Shown: positions 48,129 to 59,312, counted from the first letter of the stretch. The stretch: 60,000 nt of DNA from Neocallimastix lanati (nom. inval.) (GCA_016946835.1 JACVTC010000025.1:64001-124000); one strand, 5' to 3'. Program-made: numbers and translations. Notes: generated by a model not told the origin, from the sequence alone.

Positions 48129-49160
48129 ATGGACAATGATATTAATGAATTAAAAAATTATATTAAAAAAAAGGACTATAATAGTTTGGAAGAGTTTTTA
48201 AGCATATTAATGATACCATTAAAAAAAATTCATAATGAACAATTTGATATTTTATGTTACTCAATTGAAAATGAATGCAGTGATGAAATAATTAAAAACA
48301 TATATAAATGGTGCAATATTAAAGAGGTAGATTATTTTTATTTTATCAATAATAAATATATATCTCCTTTACTTTATGCATTTATTTCTAAGAAATATTA
48401 AATAGTTGAGTTTTTAATTAAAAAAGGAGCAAATATTAATAAAAAATATAATAATATGAGTTTAGTAAAATATTTAATCAATAATAAATTCTTTAATAAA
48501 GATATTATTACAATTCTAGTAAAAAATAAATATAAATTTAGTCGTGATGACTTTAATATTATTTTTTTAAATGATTTCTATTTAATCATATTAACATTTG
48601 AACAAATTACCTTATATAACAAAAACATCGAATATGAGTATAATAATAAAAATAATAAGGAAACAAACAAAAGAAAAAGAAAAATAATTACGAAGAAAAA
48701 TGAGAAAGGAAAAGAAATAGAAAAAGAAAAAGAAAAAGAAACAAAAGAGAACTTCAAGCAAGAAATTAATATACCATTTATGTGGTACATTAGTCTTTTT
48801 AAGGAAAGAAAATTTAAAAAAATTTTATATTTATTTAAATATGAAACCTCTAACCAAAGATTTAATGGAATAATTTTTTTTGATAATCAATTTAAATATT
48901 TAAATAAAAAAGAAATTAATGATATTCAATTTCATTTTTTGTTTAAAATAATTACAAAAAGAATAGCAATTCCAAAATTCCATAATATAAACAATGAAGA
49001 TTTTAAGGAAGAAATTCAATTAAAAAATAAATTTAAACAAATTTTAATTAAAAAAAAAGAATTATATAAAAATATTCTTAAAAATAATGATAGCCAAGAA
49101 ATTGATAAATTTAAAAATAATAATAAATTCTTTTTAAAATTTATACAAAAAAAACAATGA
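48129..49160 (+). pseudogene. Ankyrin-repeat-like protein, one in-frame stop
   Basis: Close paralogue of the gene at 10087-11166. It reads in one frame for 344 codons except for a TAA at 48399-48401, where the intact copy has Asp in KKYDIIEFLI. The N-terminus (MDNDI, KDYNSLEEFL), ankyrin-like unit (SPLLYAF, IVEFLIKKGANIN), Lys/Glu-rich linker (about residues 168-208) and C-terminus (FMWYISLFKERKF to NNKFFLKFIQ) are all kept. GAT to TAA needs two base changes. No other lesion is seen, so inactivation may be recent, or the stop may be read through or a sequencing error. An internal ATG at 48456 could start a 234-residue C-terminal product. Confidence 0.8.
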
Positions 49161-49894
49161 TTGATTAATTAATATAAATTAAAAAAATTTATTTAAGCAA
49201 TATAAAATAAAAAATAATACAAATTTATAGTTAATATTTTTTCTTTTAATAAAGAATGAAAGTAATAATAAAAATAATAAATTATTTATATTTTTTTAAT
49301 TATATTATTAGTATATTTATATTTTTAAAATTTTATATATTTGATATATTTGTTAAATAATAAATATTATAGTTTCATTTAATAGTTTAATTAAAAATTT
49401 TATATATAGTATCATTATTAATACTAATAATGTAATATATATTTTTTAACATATGAAAATAAAAATTATAAGTTATTAGAAATTAAATATATGAAAATAT
49501 ATAAATTTTTTTATTAATAATTTTATTATATTTCTTTTAAATACTAATTACTTTTTTTATTTACTTAATTAGTAACATATAAAATTAAAATATTTTAATG
49601 ATAAAATTATTTATATTTATATAATAATAATAATTATTTTAATATTAAAAAAATAATTATATAAATAAAAAAAATTTTTTATTAATATATGATTTTAATT
49701 CAATATTCATTAAAAATATTAAATTAATATTTTTTAAAATAAATATTAATACAAATTATAAAATATATAATAATAGTAATAATAAAAATATTTAATTTAA
49801 AAAATTTTATTGATAAATTTAAATACATATAAATTATTAAATTCTTTTTTTTTTAAATTTATAAATATATATAATTATTTTTCTTTTAATTGCA
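49161..49894. other. AT-rich gene-free stretch
   Basis: About 730 bp of A/T sequence after the ankyrin-like gene; nothing identified. Confidence 0.5.
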
Positions 49895-50380
49895 TTATGA
49901 TTTTCCTAAACAGTGTGAGAACATACTCCTTTTCTGGATTTTCTTTTCTAACCAGAAAAACAATCACTTCTAAACAGTATTTTTTTTTATAGTTATTTTT
50001 GTTGTCTTCTGTTCGGTATTCCATTATTTATTGAGTCATCTTAACCTTTCGATAGGCCTGTTTAATATCATCCACGAAATTTGCAGTTAAAGCGAAGTAG
50101 CTAGTTTCTCTATCTACTTCGTTAAATCCTACCACCTAATTTAGTCTTAAGAGGCTATTTTTGTTAAAGTCCTTACCCTCTGTCTTCTCAGTTTCTACTC
50201 TTGAAGGGATATCAGCTTTACCATTCTTTTTCCAGGTCTGTAAACATTTTCAAACTAGTACGTGATAAATATTATAGCCACCTAATCTGCTTTGGAGTTA
50301 ACAATTTGAGTTTCATAGCAAACAATAAGTTTCTATAATAACTGAATAAAATAATCTTATATTTCGCACCTTGAAGCAAG
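49895..50380 (-). pseudogene. Gypsy RNase H end / integrase N-terminus fragment (relic B1)
   Basis: The minus strand matches relic A1 from about 1700 to 2170. RNase H C-terminal readings lie at 50380-50230 (CTTGCTTCAAGGTG matches 1700-1713). The tether (AGTAGAAACTGAGAAGACAG, 50205-50186) matches about 1873-1892. Integrase N-terminal words follow at 50030-49895, including VRKENPEKEY and LFRKII, equivalent to VRNENSEKVY in A3. It is heavily broken. It lies between the ankyrin-like pseudogene and a minus-strand leader/LTR piece. Confidence 0.8.
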
Positions 50381-50948
50381 TATTTAGGTTTTCGTTTAAT
50401 TATTTGTTTTATTCATTTACTTTTATTATAAATTTATTTAACTTGAAATTGTTATATTTACTTAAATATTTTTTTTTAATAAAAAAATATAAAATTAATA
50501 ATTTAAATAATTTATTGCAAAAATTTTATAGTGAATTAATAAAGTTCAATTTTATAGTGAATTATAGAAGTAGAAAGATTTGATAATAGTTATTTTTAAT
50601 AAATTTTGTACCATTGTTTAATGATTTTGATTTAATTATTAAATTTGAATTTGATGTTGATAGAAATTGTTATATTAATTGCATCTCCAAAATCTAAAGT
50701 TCATCATATAATATTTATTAAATTTACATTATTATTATTATTATTATTATTTGTTTATATACTAAATTTATTTACAAAATTTTTGTTATAATCTTTCGAA
50801 AAAATATTTGATTTTTTATAATTTCTCCTTTTTTTAGTAAAATTAAGTAATTTATATTACGGTTACTTTTGTTGAATTTTTTATTATTTTTTCTATAATT
50901 ATATTTTTTATATTCTGTATAAAAATAACTGTACTTGTAACTATAACA
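50381..50948 (-). repeat. Gypsy leader/LTR remnant (relic B1)
   Basis: Just past the RNase H fragment, 50406-50440 (CATTTACTTTTATTATAAAT) matches the gag leader of relic A2 (about 3994-4015), so gag, protease and RT are deleted here. The minus-strand LTR would start at TGTTAT (50948-50943). The rest is AT-rich and only weakly alignable. Confidence 0.5.
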
Positions 50949-50954
50949 CACTAG

Positions 50955-51750
50955 TGTTACTATTAAAGTAAATTGTTAAAATAAATATTAATATTAATAA
51001 ATAAAAATAATTATTAAATAAATAAAATACCTTGTGTAAGCCCAGTAACTGATAAAGAATAAAGTTATAAAGTACTGCACTATAATCTTAAGTGTTATAG
51101 AAAATAATTATAATTTGTTTAGTCTTTATTTTTAACAACTCGAATAGAGAGGTGTTAAATTATCTTAGCCTTTAAATTAGTTATTATTCGTTATTTCTAG
51201 TTACAATAAACCTATCTTTTAAAATAATAATGCTTTATAAATAAATAACTGTTAATAATTAATCAAAATTTAAACGCTAAGTAATAGTTTAATTAATAGA
51301 ATAGTTTAGTTTTAGAAAAAATAAGTAGTAAATTTTAAAACTTTTAACATTAGATTGAAATTTTGTTTATTTTCTTTGTTTACTTTTTATTGTTCATCTT
51401 TGGAAAATTTTTGATACAAAATTTATGCCACAATTCGTAGCGGAAAAAGTCACGAAAAATTTCTTAAAAAAAAAAATTTTTTTCGGCTTTAAAATAAAAT
51501 TTTGATCAAAAATTCAAAATTTTAATTTTATAAAAATTTTGATCAAAAATTTTAAATTTTAATTTTATAAAAATTTTGTATATCTGAAAATTTATTTATT
51601 AATAATTTAATTAAAATACATTATTTAAATTAAAAATTTAAAAATTTGAGTAGTACCAATTTTAATTAATAAAAATTTCGTACTTTACCAAATAAAACCC
51701 ACTTATACTATATAGGAGATGATTTTTTATACAAATTTATATATTTGTAG
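50955..51750 (+). repeat. Gypsy 5' LTR (relic B2), approximate
   Basis: Starts with TGTTAC at 50955, six bases (CACTAG) from the opposing LTR of B1. It matches the minus-strand LTR of A2, including TGTAAGCCCAGTAACT (about 51036), TTTTAACAACTCGAATAGAG (about 51130) and AAACGCTAAGTAATA (about 51270). The 3' boundary is uncertain, set near GTAGTGACTCAGG (about 51749), which may begin the leader. No 3' LTR is present to confirm it. Confidence 0.6.
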
Positions 51751-52013
51751 TGACTCAGGAAGCGAAAGAAAAAATTTTTTATATAAAAATTTATTTAAAT
51801 TATTAATTTTAATACATTTAATTTTCTAAAAAAAATTTTATTTTTTTTTTTATTTCTTTTATTGTTTTTATTAATTATACTTTAAAAAATTAAGTGAACG
51901 ATTAAATATCAACTAAATAAATTTAAATAAATGAACGAATCTATAATTCTTTATATGAATATAAAATAAGTGAATATATCCATAATTACTAGATAAATTA
52001 TTAATAAAAGTAA
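51751..52013 (+). other. Gypsy leader upstream of gag (relic B2)
   Basis: Matches A2 leader sequence: AAGCGAAAGAAAAAATTTT corresponds to GAGCTAAAGAAAAATTTT there, and AGTGAACGATTAAATATCAA to its equivalent. A primer-binding site could not be assigned to a tRNA. Confidence 0.5.
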
Positions 52014-53805
52014 ATGGATAAAATGAACAAGAATTTCAAAGCACCCGAAAATACGAAAAAGACCACAAGGAGTGGTTCATTAAAAAGTTCGGTGGGAAGT
52101 GTGGCTGCAGAGAATAGTCCTACGCCTGTTGAGGCCCCTCCAGCTCGACGCCAGAATACAGGAAATAAGAAAACGTCCAACACTCCTGAGAAACCCAAAC
52201 CAACTGCGATTCCTGAAAATAGTAAACCCGAAGCTAGTAAACCTGAAGATAGCAAGCCAGGAACTACCCAAGGAGATAGTTCAAGCAAGAGTAATAATGC
52301 TGGATCTATGGACTTTGCTGCTTTGCTGAGCAAGCAGATGGAGGAGTTTAAAAACATGATGATTAGCAAACAGCAACAAACAGTAGCTATGATCGAATAG
52401 ATGCAAACACAGAGTGAAGTTAGGTTTGCGAAAATTGAAGCCGAACTCACTCACTTTATCCCAGCCGTAGAGCAACGATTTGGTGAGGTTGAAAAAAGGG
52501 TGGATTAAGAGGAGACTAGTAGCCAAGCTGGTGTGCTGGAGCTTTAGAAGGTTCGGGAATTTCAGAATCAACAGATGACTGAGAATAAAGGCAAAGAAGC
52601 TGCAGTGGATAACGAAATCAAGAAGATTGAAACCTATCTGGATGAGGACCAGATAAAAGGCAAACAATTTCAGCAAGACCTAGAAGAGAAAGGTCGTAAA
52701 ATACATCAGATTGAAGAATTCTTGGACGCGAACCAAGAAAGAGTACACCTACAAGAGCTCGAAGAGAAGATTGAAAAGTTAATAGCTGTTAACCATGCGC
52801 AACAGCATGAGATCGAGTGACTGGGAAAGCTGGCTTGGGAAGCTCAAAACAAGTAAACCCTTCCCACTACACAAAGATAAAAAAGAAGCAAGATATGAGA
52901 CCTACCACCTACCCACGTCGCCTGCATTTACGAAGAGCTCGATGGAAGATGTGGTGATGACGGATACGTACCCTGCGGAGTACTAAAGAGATATCCCAAT
53001 GTTCAATGGTGAAACTGGGGATGTAGAATCATTTATTGACAGATTAAAAAAGTACTTTGGTCGACATCAAAAATACTACCAAAGTGAGTCCACTGCAATG
53101 TTGTAATTTATTGTGGACCACTTACAAGGAACTGAAGGGTACCAAATGGATGAGGTATTCAAGCAAAGGGATGTCCCACAATCTCAAAGATTTATGGAGA
53201 GGTTGCTGAAAGAATTCAAAAGCGAAAGAATCCTAAAGGAAGTCAAACAGCAATACTTAAACTTAGGCACGAAATGGGGAAAGGCCTATGAATACCTCGC
53301 AGAATTCAATAGACTAAGCAGAATACTTCAATTGTTGGATGATACCAAACGATTGCTGCTAGTACAACAAGTAAGACCCTCGGTTCGTGAAGCCTTTTAT
53401 GACTTAGCTGCAGAAAAACAGACTTTAGAAGATTATGTTGCATGCTTGAGAAGATGCGATACTTTCTCTGCGGACTACAAAGATGACTACCTAGAAAGAT
53501 ATGAGTACAACCGCGAGAGGAAGATAGCCATTATGGCCCTGCTAGGAATGATGGACTCGCGAAGACCCTCCAAGGATATAGAAGCCAAGAAAAGGAGGAA
53601 CAGCGACAATCACCAAGGCGATAAAAGAGATTTTAGTAGGAGAGAATTTACTAAACAAAATACTTACGATAAAAACAAGAAAGAGAATTATAACCACAAC
53701 AGTGGTAACGATTTCGGTATGAGACCAAGCGAAAAGCAAAATTTTTATAAGGACTCACATACTAGTAGTAATAATCCAATCCCTAAAACAGCACTCATGA
53801 TGTAA
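52014..53805 (+). pseudogene. Gypsy gag polyprotein (broken)
   Basis: Gag structural protein of a Ty3/Gypsy element. From the ATG at 52014 the order is: a basic Pro/Ser/Lys-rich N-terminus (SKPEASKPEDSKPG), a Met/Gln-rich helix (ALLSKQMEEFKNMM), a long Glu/Lys/Gln coiled coil (about 52575-52820) and, after a frameshift at about 52850, the capsid-like gag domain (53000-53500; FNGETGDVESFIDRL to ACLRRCD). The tail is Asn/Lys/Arg-rich (about 53540-53750) with no CCHC zinc knuckle. Stops interrupt it at 52398, 52506, 52545, 52818, 52984 and 53104. Aligning with A2 shows these replace Gln, Glu or Cys codons. Minus-strand frames in this interval are shadows. Confidence 0.9.
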
Positions 53806-54115
53806 GATGGGTCTGAGTATGAAGAATTTTTGCTTGAGGCCAAAATAAGTAACCTTCCAAGATTTATATGTGCGGTACGATACTGGATCATAGATCAACA
53901 TGATCCATCCGCAGTTGGCTAAGGAAATGGGATTCAAAATAGAAGACCGTCCCTTAACGTTTACTAATGCCGCTGGCAAAGTGCTGATACCGAAGGTAAC
54001 TGAAGAGTTCAGAATTAAGGTTAAACTGGTCGAAGAGCGTACTGGAAAAGTCAAAGGTTTGACTTTAACACTAGATATAGGCTATCTGAGGCTATGCAAA
54101 GAACGATTATTTTAA
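53806..54115 (+). pseudogene. Gypsy aspartic protease (broken)
   Basis: Retropepsin that would process the polyprotein. The catalytic triad DTGS is at 53881-53892, followed by a TAG, then MIHPQLAKEMGF and RPLTFTNAAGK, typical of the Ty3/Gypsy protease flap region. A frameshift at about 53862 separates it from the upstream linker. The frame is open from 53900 to 54115. The C-terminal ILG/IGMD-like motif is not clear. Confidence 0.75.
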
Positions 54116-55190
54116 GTTCTAGATTCATGCACAGACCTTATATATAAAAAGATTGACAACCATGATCAGCGACCAAAGGTATTCAAGATTGACGGCGAAA
54201 GACCAGGACTACCAGATGTAGATTCACCGGGAGAGTGCGAAGATGATAGTATCTACATGGTACAATTAACAGAAGATAATGAAATAAATATAAAAAAGGA
54301 GATTCAACCTACAGCGAGAATTACTAAGATTATTAATCAGGTTATGGATAACCAGAAATTAAAAGACAGGGTATACTACTTAACAAGGCAATTTTACCGT
54401 TAAACAGGAATAAAATATACAATGCATTACTACGATTATTTGGTTGATTACGATAAATGGGCAGATTGGTTCAGAGCTCAAAATCCGGGAGCTCTGTTAC
54501 CCCAAGAGGATTCTATAGAAGAAACAATAAAGAAAGTGGGGCTAGAAAGACTGCTCTTGATAGGCGAGATAATCGATAAATACTATGGTGACTTAACAGA
54601 AGCCTTTAACGAAGAAATCGCCAAGACATTGCCAAATGCCATACGACTGTAAAATAGAATTAGAGCCTGATACACCACTTAATAAAGGAGCAATTTATCC
54701 CACGAGTCCTAGAGAAGAAAAGGGTCTAAAAAAATAAATGGACTAAAATCTGACTAAAGGGTTCATAGGAAGATCTGCATCTCCGGCAGGTTACCCTGTA
54801 TTGTTCGTACCCAAGAAATCTGGGGAATTGCGACTAAGCATGGCCTATTGTAAATTGAACCAATAGACTAAGCGAAACGCCTACCCAATCCCAAGAATTA
54901 GTGCAGTGATCGAAGCCATGAAAGGAGCTATGGTCTTTTGGAAGTTCGACTTGAAATCTGCTTAAAACTTGGTGCGGCTATGTGAAGGAGACGAGTACAA
55001 GATAGCCTTCAACACCAAGTTTGGTCACTTTGAGCACTTGGTAATGCGTTTTGGTCTAACAATACGCAAGCGGTGTTCCAAAGCTTTGTTACGATATCTT
55101 TTGCGAAGACATCGGTAAGTACTGTCAGGTCTACCTAGATGATATCGTGCTCAAAGTGACCTCGAAGAATGAAAAATTTGAATGATCTGA
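54116..55190 (+). pseudogene. Gypsy PR-RT linker and reverse transcriptase (broken)
   Basis: The linker (54116-54650) includes YDYLVDYDKWADW and an acidic helix; it matches 1-360. The RT starts at about 54640 (DTPLNKGAIYP). Motifs seen: [13 protein letters not shown] (54798-54836), LNQ then a TAG then TKRNAYPIPRI, FDLKSA (motif A with catalytic Asp) followed by [13 protein letters not shown], and YLDDIVL (55133-55153, the catalytic box). There are frameshifts around 55060-55130. Immediately after YLDD a deletion removes the RT C-terminus present in A1 (344-780) and joins to RNase H at about 55190. Confidence 0.85.
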
Positions 55191-55732
55191 AGAGGGATTA
55201 GCCGGGTTCGACAAATTAAAAGAAATGCTTACCTATCCGCCAGTGCTAGCTTATCATGACCACGAAAAACAATTCTTCGTTGAATGTGACGCAAGTAATT
55301 ACGCGATCGGAGGAGTATTATCGCAAAAAGGAGACGACGAGAACCTTCACCCCATATATTATTAGTCAAAGACACTCAGTAAGGTTGAAGTGAATTATTC
55401 AATAACAGAAAAAGAATTACTAGCCATTAAAACTGCTTTTACAGAATGGTGACACTTGCTTCAAGGTATGAAGCATAAGATTATCGTATACAGTGACCTC
55501 AGGAACCTGTTGTTCCCTACAAAACCCCAATTACTAACTCTTAGGCAGATAAGATGGCAAGAACTATTCGCCACATACTGATTTGAAATCGTCTACAGAC
55601 TTGGGAAAAAGAATGGTAAAGCTGACGCCCTTTCGAGAGTAGAAACCGAGAAAACGGAGAGTAAGGAATTTGATAAAGATAACCTTTTGAAGCCCGAACA
55701 ACTGGTAGGATTTGATGACCATGTTGAATAAA
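55191..55732 (+). pseudogene. Gypsy RNase H (broken), truncated 3' end
   Basis: RNase H blocks occur in order: FFVECDASNYAIGG (catalytic Asp, about 55275), IYY then TAG then SKTLS (about 55357), SITEKELLAI (catalytic Glu), IVYSD (catalytic Asp, about 55484), GKADALSRVE (about 55616). In-frame stops sit where A1 has Tyr (55364), Arg (55450, CGA to TGA) and Trp (55579). The similarity to A1 stops at about 55732, so integrase and the 3' LTR are absent. Confidence 0.9.
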
Positions 55733-55739
55733 GCCAGGT

Positions 55740-55806
55740 TCTATCTTGCTTGTTAGTTCGTTGGCTTGTAAATATAAGACTTCTTGTTCAAATCCGCATA
55801 TTAAAC
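55740..55806 (+). other. tRNA-like / pol III promoter-like relic
   Basis: TAGTTCGTTGG (55754-55764) resembles an A box and GTTCAAATCC (55786-55795) a B box, about 32 nt apart, right after the gypsy truncation point. The acceptor and T stems do not pair, so this is not a working tRNA. It could be a degraded tRNA or the head of a tRNA-derived SINE. Weak evidence. Confidence 0.25.
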
Positions 55807-56082
55807 ATTTTAAAGGATTTACTCATAAGAGATATTTACAAAATATGGCAGGATTATAGTAAGAATTTTCCTTAAATAAATAATATTATTTTTAATATCT
55901 TAAGTAATATAGACAAGATACTGTCCTTATCGTGTATCAAAAAAAATGCGCAAATATTGACATTTTAATATATTCACAAAAGAATTATTAGAATATGAAT
56001 ACATGATTTCATATGTCAAAGTAGATATATTCTAATAAATTACAATCTTTTCAATATTTACGCATTGGAAAAGGGAATAATA
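55807..56082. other. Spacer, AT-rich
   Basis: Between the tRNA-like relic and repeat R copy 2. Contains a 12-bp inverted repeat (TTATTAGAATAT at about 55986 and its complement at about 56027). Nothing else seen. Confidence 0.4.
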
Positions 56083-56955
56083 ATATATTTCTATGAGTTA
56101 GGATATACTAGTCTTTCATCAAAGAGAAGTTAGGAACTGGAGAAACACTAGTAGAAAAAATGTACAATAAGATTTTTATCAATAATATTTATATAATAGC
56201 AAAAATACTAAATACTCAGTAAGTCTGTCCATCTGTTACATTTCTGAATATTTGAAAGTGTAGTTTCTACTTCAATATTCATATAAAGTGAAGAATAAAC
56301 CAGAATTTAAAAAATACATATGTGTTTTTCCAATAGGTTTTGACAATTCATGTTACAGTAGAGGCTTTAATTCCTATTTCTGACATGGCATAAAATAAAT
56401 ACTGAATCTTTCTGTTCTTGGGTATCATGTAACCACAGTACTACTTAAAAGGTTTTCATTCGATTGGGTATTCACCTAATCCTAATATTACAATATGACT
56501 TAATTATAGGCCTTAATAATATAACTTGTTAATTAAAAATGAATTAAGCATCACAAATTTCAATTTGCCAACGATTACACTTTTTGTGGAAGTGAAATGT
56601 TTCCCTTACGATACTAGTAATTAATGGAGATATATGTAGGAATGTATAAGTATTTTTTCTCTTTGTATATTTGTAAATAACTTGTTAAAAACGGTGACAT
56701 GGTACTGGTATAATATATAAAATTTCATTTACAATAATGGTTATTGGAATATTAATGGAAGATCGGTACCCATTATCTTTGAGTCTATTTATTTTAGTTT
56801 TATTCTTACTTCCACTATTCAATCAATAAAAGAATTAAAGAGCTTAAAGTATATTTCTATAATTTTAATGAATATAACTCACAATTCAATAATCATAAAT
56901 TTTAAATAAAATAAACAATACTAAACTAAATTAAATTTTACAAAATTTTCTTATT
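56083..56955. repeat. Dispersed GC-richer repeat R, copy 2
   Basis: Counterpart of 7055-7890, less A/T-rich and perhaps less decayed. The plus strand shows protein-like pieces in changing frames, such as CYISEYLKV, KNKPEFKK, IHVTVEALIPISDMA and VEVKCFPYDTSN, which suggest a dead gene. I cannot name the family. It fuses at about 56960 to the tail of an ankyrin-like gene. Confidence 0.65.
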
Positions 56956-56970
56956 TACATTAAATTGAAA

Positions 56971-57069
56971 TATAGTAAATTTATTTCAAATAATGATTAT
57001 AAACGTATCAATAAATTTAAAAAAAATAATAAATTTTTTTTAGATTTTATGCAAAAACCTCCTAAATAA
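56971..57069 (+). pseudogene. 3' tail of ankyrin-like gene (truncated copy)
   Basis: 32 codons in one frame (KFISNNDYKRINKFKKNN to MQKPPK, then TAA) match the C-terminus of the gene at 10087-11166 (RFISNNDYNRINKFKKNN to MQKPPKYY). The following ~170 bp also match that gene's 3' flank. The remaining ~325 codons are missing and repeat R lies directly upstream, so a deletion removed about 3.1 kb relative to the copy at 7.9-11.1 kb. Confidence 0.85.
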
Positions 57070-57405
57070 TATTAATAATAATTAATTAAAAAAAATAAAA
57101 CGAATAAAAAATAAATATTAATTATTTATAAAAAATATTTTATTAATAATTTTGTATATATAAAATTTTTTTAATTTTATTCATAGTAAATATATATTTA
57201 ATATAAATTTCAAATTTATATATTAATTAATATGTTTCATTTTTTATTATAGTAAAAATATAACAAATTTTAATATTATTATTATAAATCATGTATAACA
57301 TAAATATAAATATAATATAATAAAGTTGTAAATCTGAAAAAAAAAATTAAAATATAAAAATGTTTTTATATTTCTAATATGATTTGTTATTTTTTTAAAT
57401 ATATT

Positions 57406-57452
57406 AAAATTATTTAATAAAGATATTAATAATATCTTTATTAAATAATTTT
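57406..57452. repeat. 22-bp perfect inverted repeat (hairpin)
   Basis: Arms 57406-57427 and 57431-57452 are perfect reverse complements around a 3-nt loop (AAT). The core ATTTAATAAAGATATT is followed by its complement. It is too long to be expected by chance even at this A/T content. No adjacent intact gene. Confidence 0.75.
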
Positions 57453-59312
57453 TTTAAAGATTAATAATAATTATATATATAAATAGTAAAAGAATTATAT
57501 ATATTGATGTAATAATAAAAATTGTAATATTATAATATAATAATTAAAAATTTAATGTTCTTATAAAAATATCAATAAAATAATTATAAATTAATAAAAA
57601 TTATTAATAATAGTAATAAATATTAATTATATTAATTGTACTAAATATTTTAATATTATAAATTATTTTTTTTTAGATAAATAGATAAATAGGAATAATA
57701 ATTTTATTTTAATGCTTAAATATATTTATATATATATTTTTTATTATTAATTTTTTTGTTAATTTTTTATGTAAATTTTAATTTTTTTTATATTTAATAT
57801 TGTATAAGATTTATTTTATTATCGGTTTTTTTAATATAAAATATTTTTTTTTTTATAAAATATTAACTATTATTTATTTTAATATAAATAAGAATGTAAA
57901 TTTATATAAAAAATAGAATAAAAAAATTAAAAAAAAGGATATATTAATAATATTTTCTTTATTTTAGAACTTAAAATATAATTAATAATTTTATTTTAAT
58001 TATTTTATTTAGAAAAAAATAACTCAAATTACAAATATTTATAAATTATATTTAGTTTTAAATTTATACCATTTTGATTATTTATTTTATATTATAATAA
58101 TTACTATTATATATATATTTATTTTAATTTTAATAATAAGGTTAATAAATTTTATTCAATAATATAAAAATTTTATTTAAAATAAAATTTATGCTAAATA
58201 TAATAATTTGAAATTATTAATACATATTTTAAATTAATATATATATCTGATGAAATAATTTTAAAATTAATTAATTTAAAAATATGTACTAGTTATTATT
58301 GCTATTTAAATTTTTATTCCTTAAAATTTTTAATATTTTTTAATTTTTTCTGTTGTATTATTATTCAATATTTTTTATTACTTTTTTTAAAGTTTTAACT
58401 TTATTAAAATATATGGTTTGTGCTTTAATTGACTTATTTAATTAATCATCTATGGAGTACAAAAAAAGATCAAAATTTCTTTTCAGTATTTATTTAATTT
58501 GATTAATTTCAATGATATAAGCAAAAGAAAAATCTTTTGAAAAAAAAAATAAAATAAAGTTTAATATATTTTCGTTATTATTTATATTATTTTTTTTTCA
58601 TTTTTATTAATTATTTATTTTCTATTATTGTAATTATTTATTATTACCATTTTAATATTATATAATATATATAATTTTTTTCGTTATATTTTTATGATTT
58701 AAATATTGAATTCTTTTTGTTTGAATTTTATTGAAACTTGTGGTTTAACTTGTACCAATAAGTTATAAAATAAAATGTTTATTATATTTCAACAATATAA
58801 AATGAGAAATTTTTATTTTATTAAATAAAAGTGAAAAATTATTATATATTAATAAAAAATTAATATGATATAAAATTTAATTTTAATAATAATACTTTCT
58901 GTTTTTAGAATATATTTGTAATAACTGAGATAACTTTTAAATCATTTTGAAAGGATATTTGAAATAAGTATTACTTTAAAATTAGAGATATAGCGCATAT
59001 CAGATCGTAAAATAAAAATTTCATAATACATTATAATGTTATTTAAAATATTGAAAACTTTATTTTTTTAATATATTTATTATTCATTACTAAATTTTGT
59101 TTTTTTAATATCAAAAATAAATTTGATTAATAAAAATATATATTTTTTTACAATTTAAATAATTGATTTAAATAATACTTCCAGAAAATAAAATTTAATA
59201 TTTATTTTTTATTTTTATTATTTTTAATTTCAGATACTATTATTATATTAATTTTATAATAATTATTAACAAATAAATTATATATTTTAATAATTTTTTA
59301 ATTTTTATTTTT
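57453..59312. other. AT-rich gene-free stretch
   Basis: About 1.9 kb of A/T sequence; no gene or repeat unit identified. Confidence 0.5.

Noticed and set aside
48578-48790. Minus-strand frame inside the 48-kb ankyrin-like pseudogene
   Set aside because: Complement of the Lys/Glu-rich linker; a shadow.
49810-50583. Plus-strand frames at 49810 and 50371
   Set aside because: They overlap minus-strand gypsy fragments and AT-rich leader; composition is that of T-rich noncoding DNA.
52014-55732. Reassigned stop codons in the gypsy element
   Set aside because: Stops replace many different residues (Gln, Glu, Tyr, Cys, Arg, Trp) and differ between copies, and frameshifts and deletions are also present. 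This is decay, not an altered code.
52014-55732. RIP-like C-to-T mutation as the sole cause of decay
   Set aside because: Some stops fit C-to-T (CAG to TAG, CGA to TGA), but others need transversions (Tyr to TAA or TAG, Glu to TAA). There is no consistent pattern.
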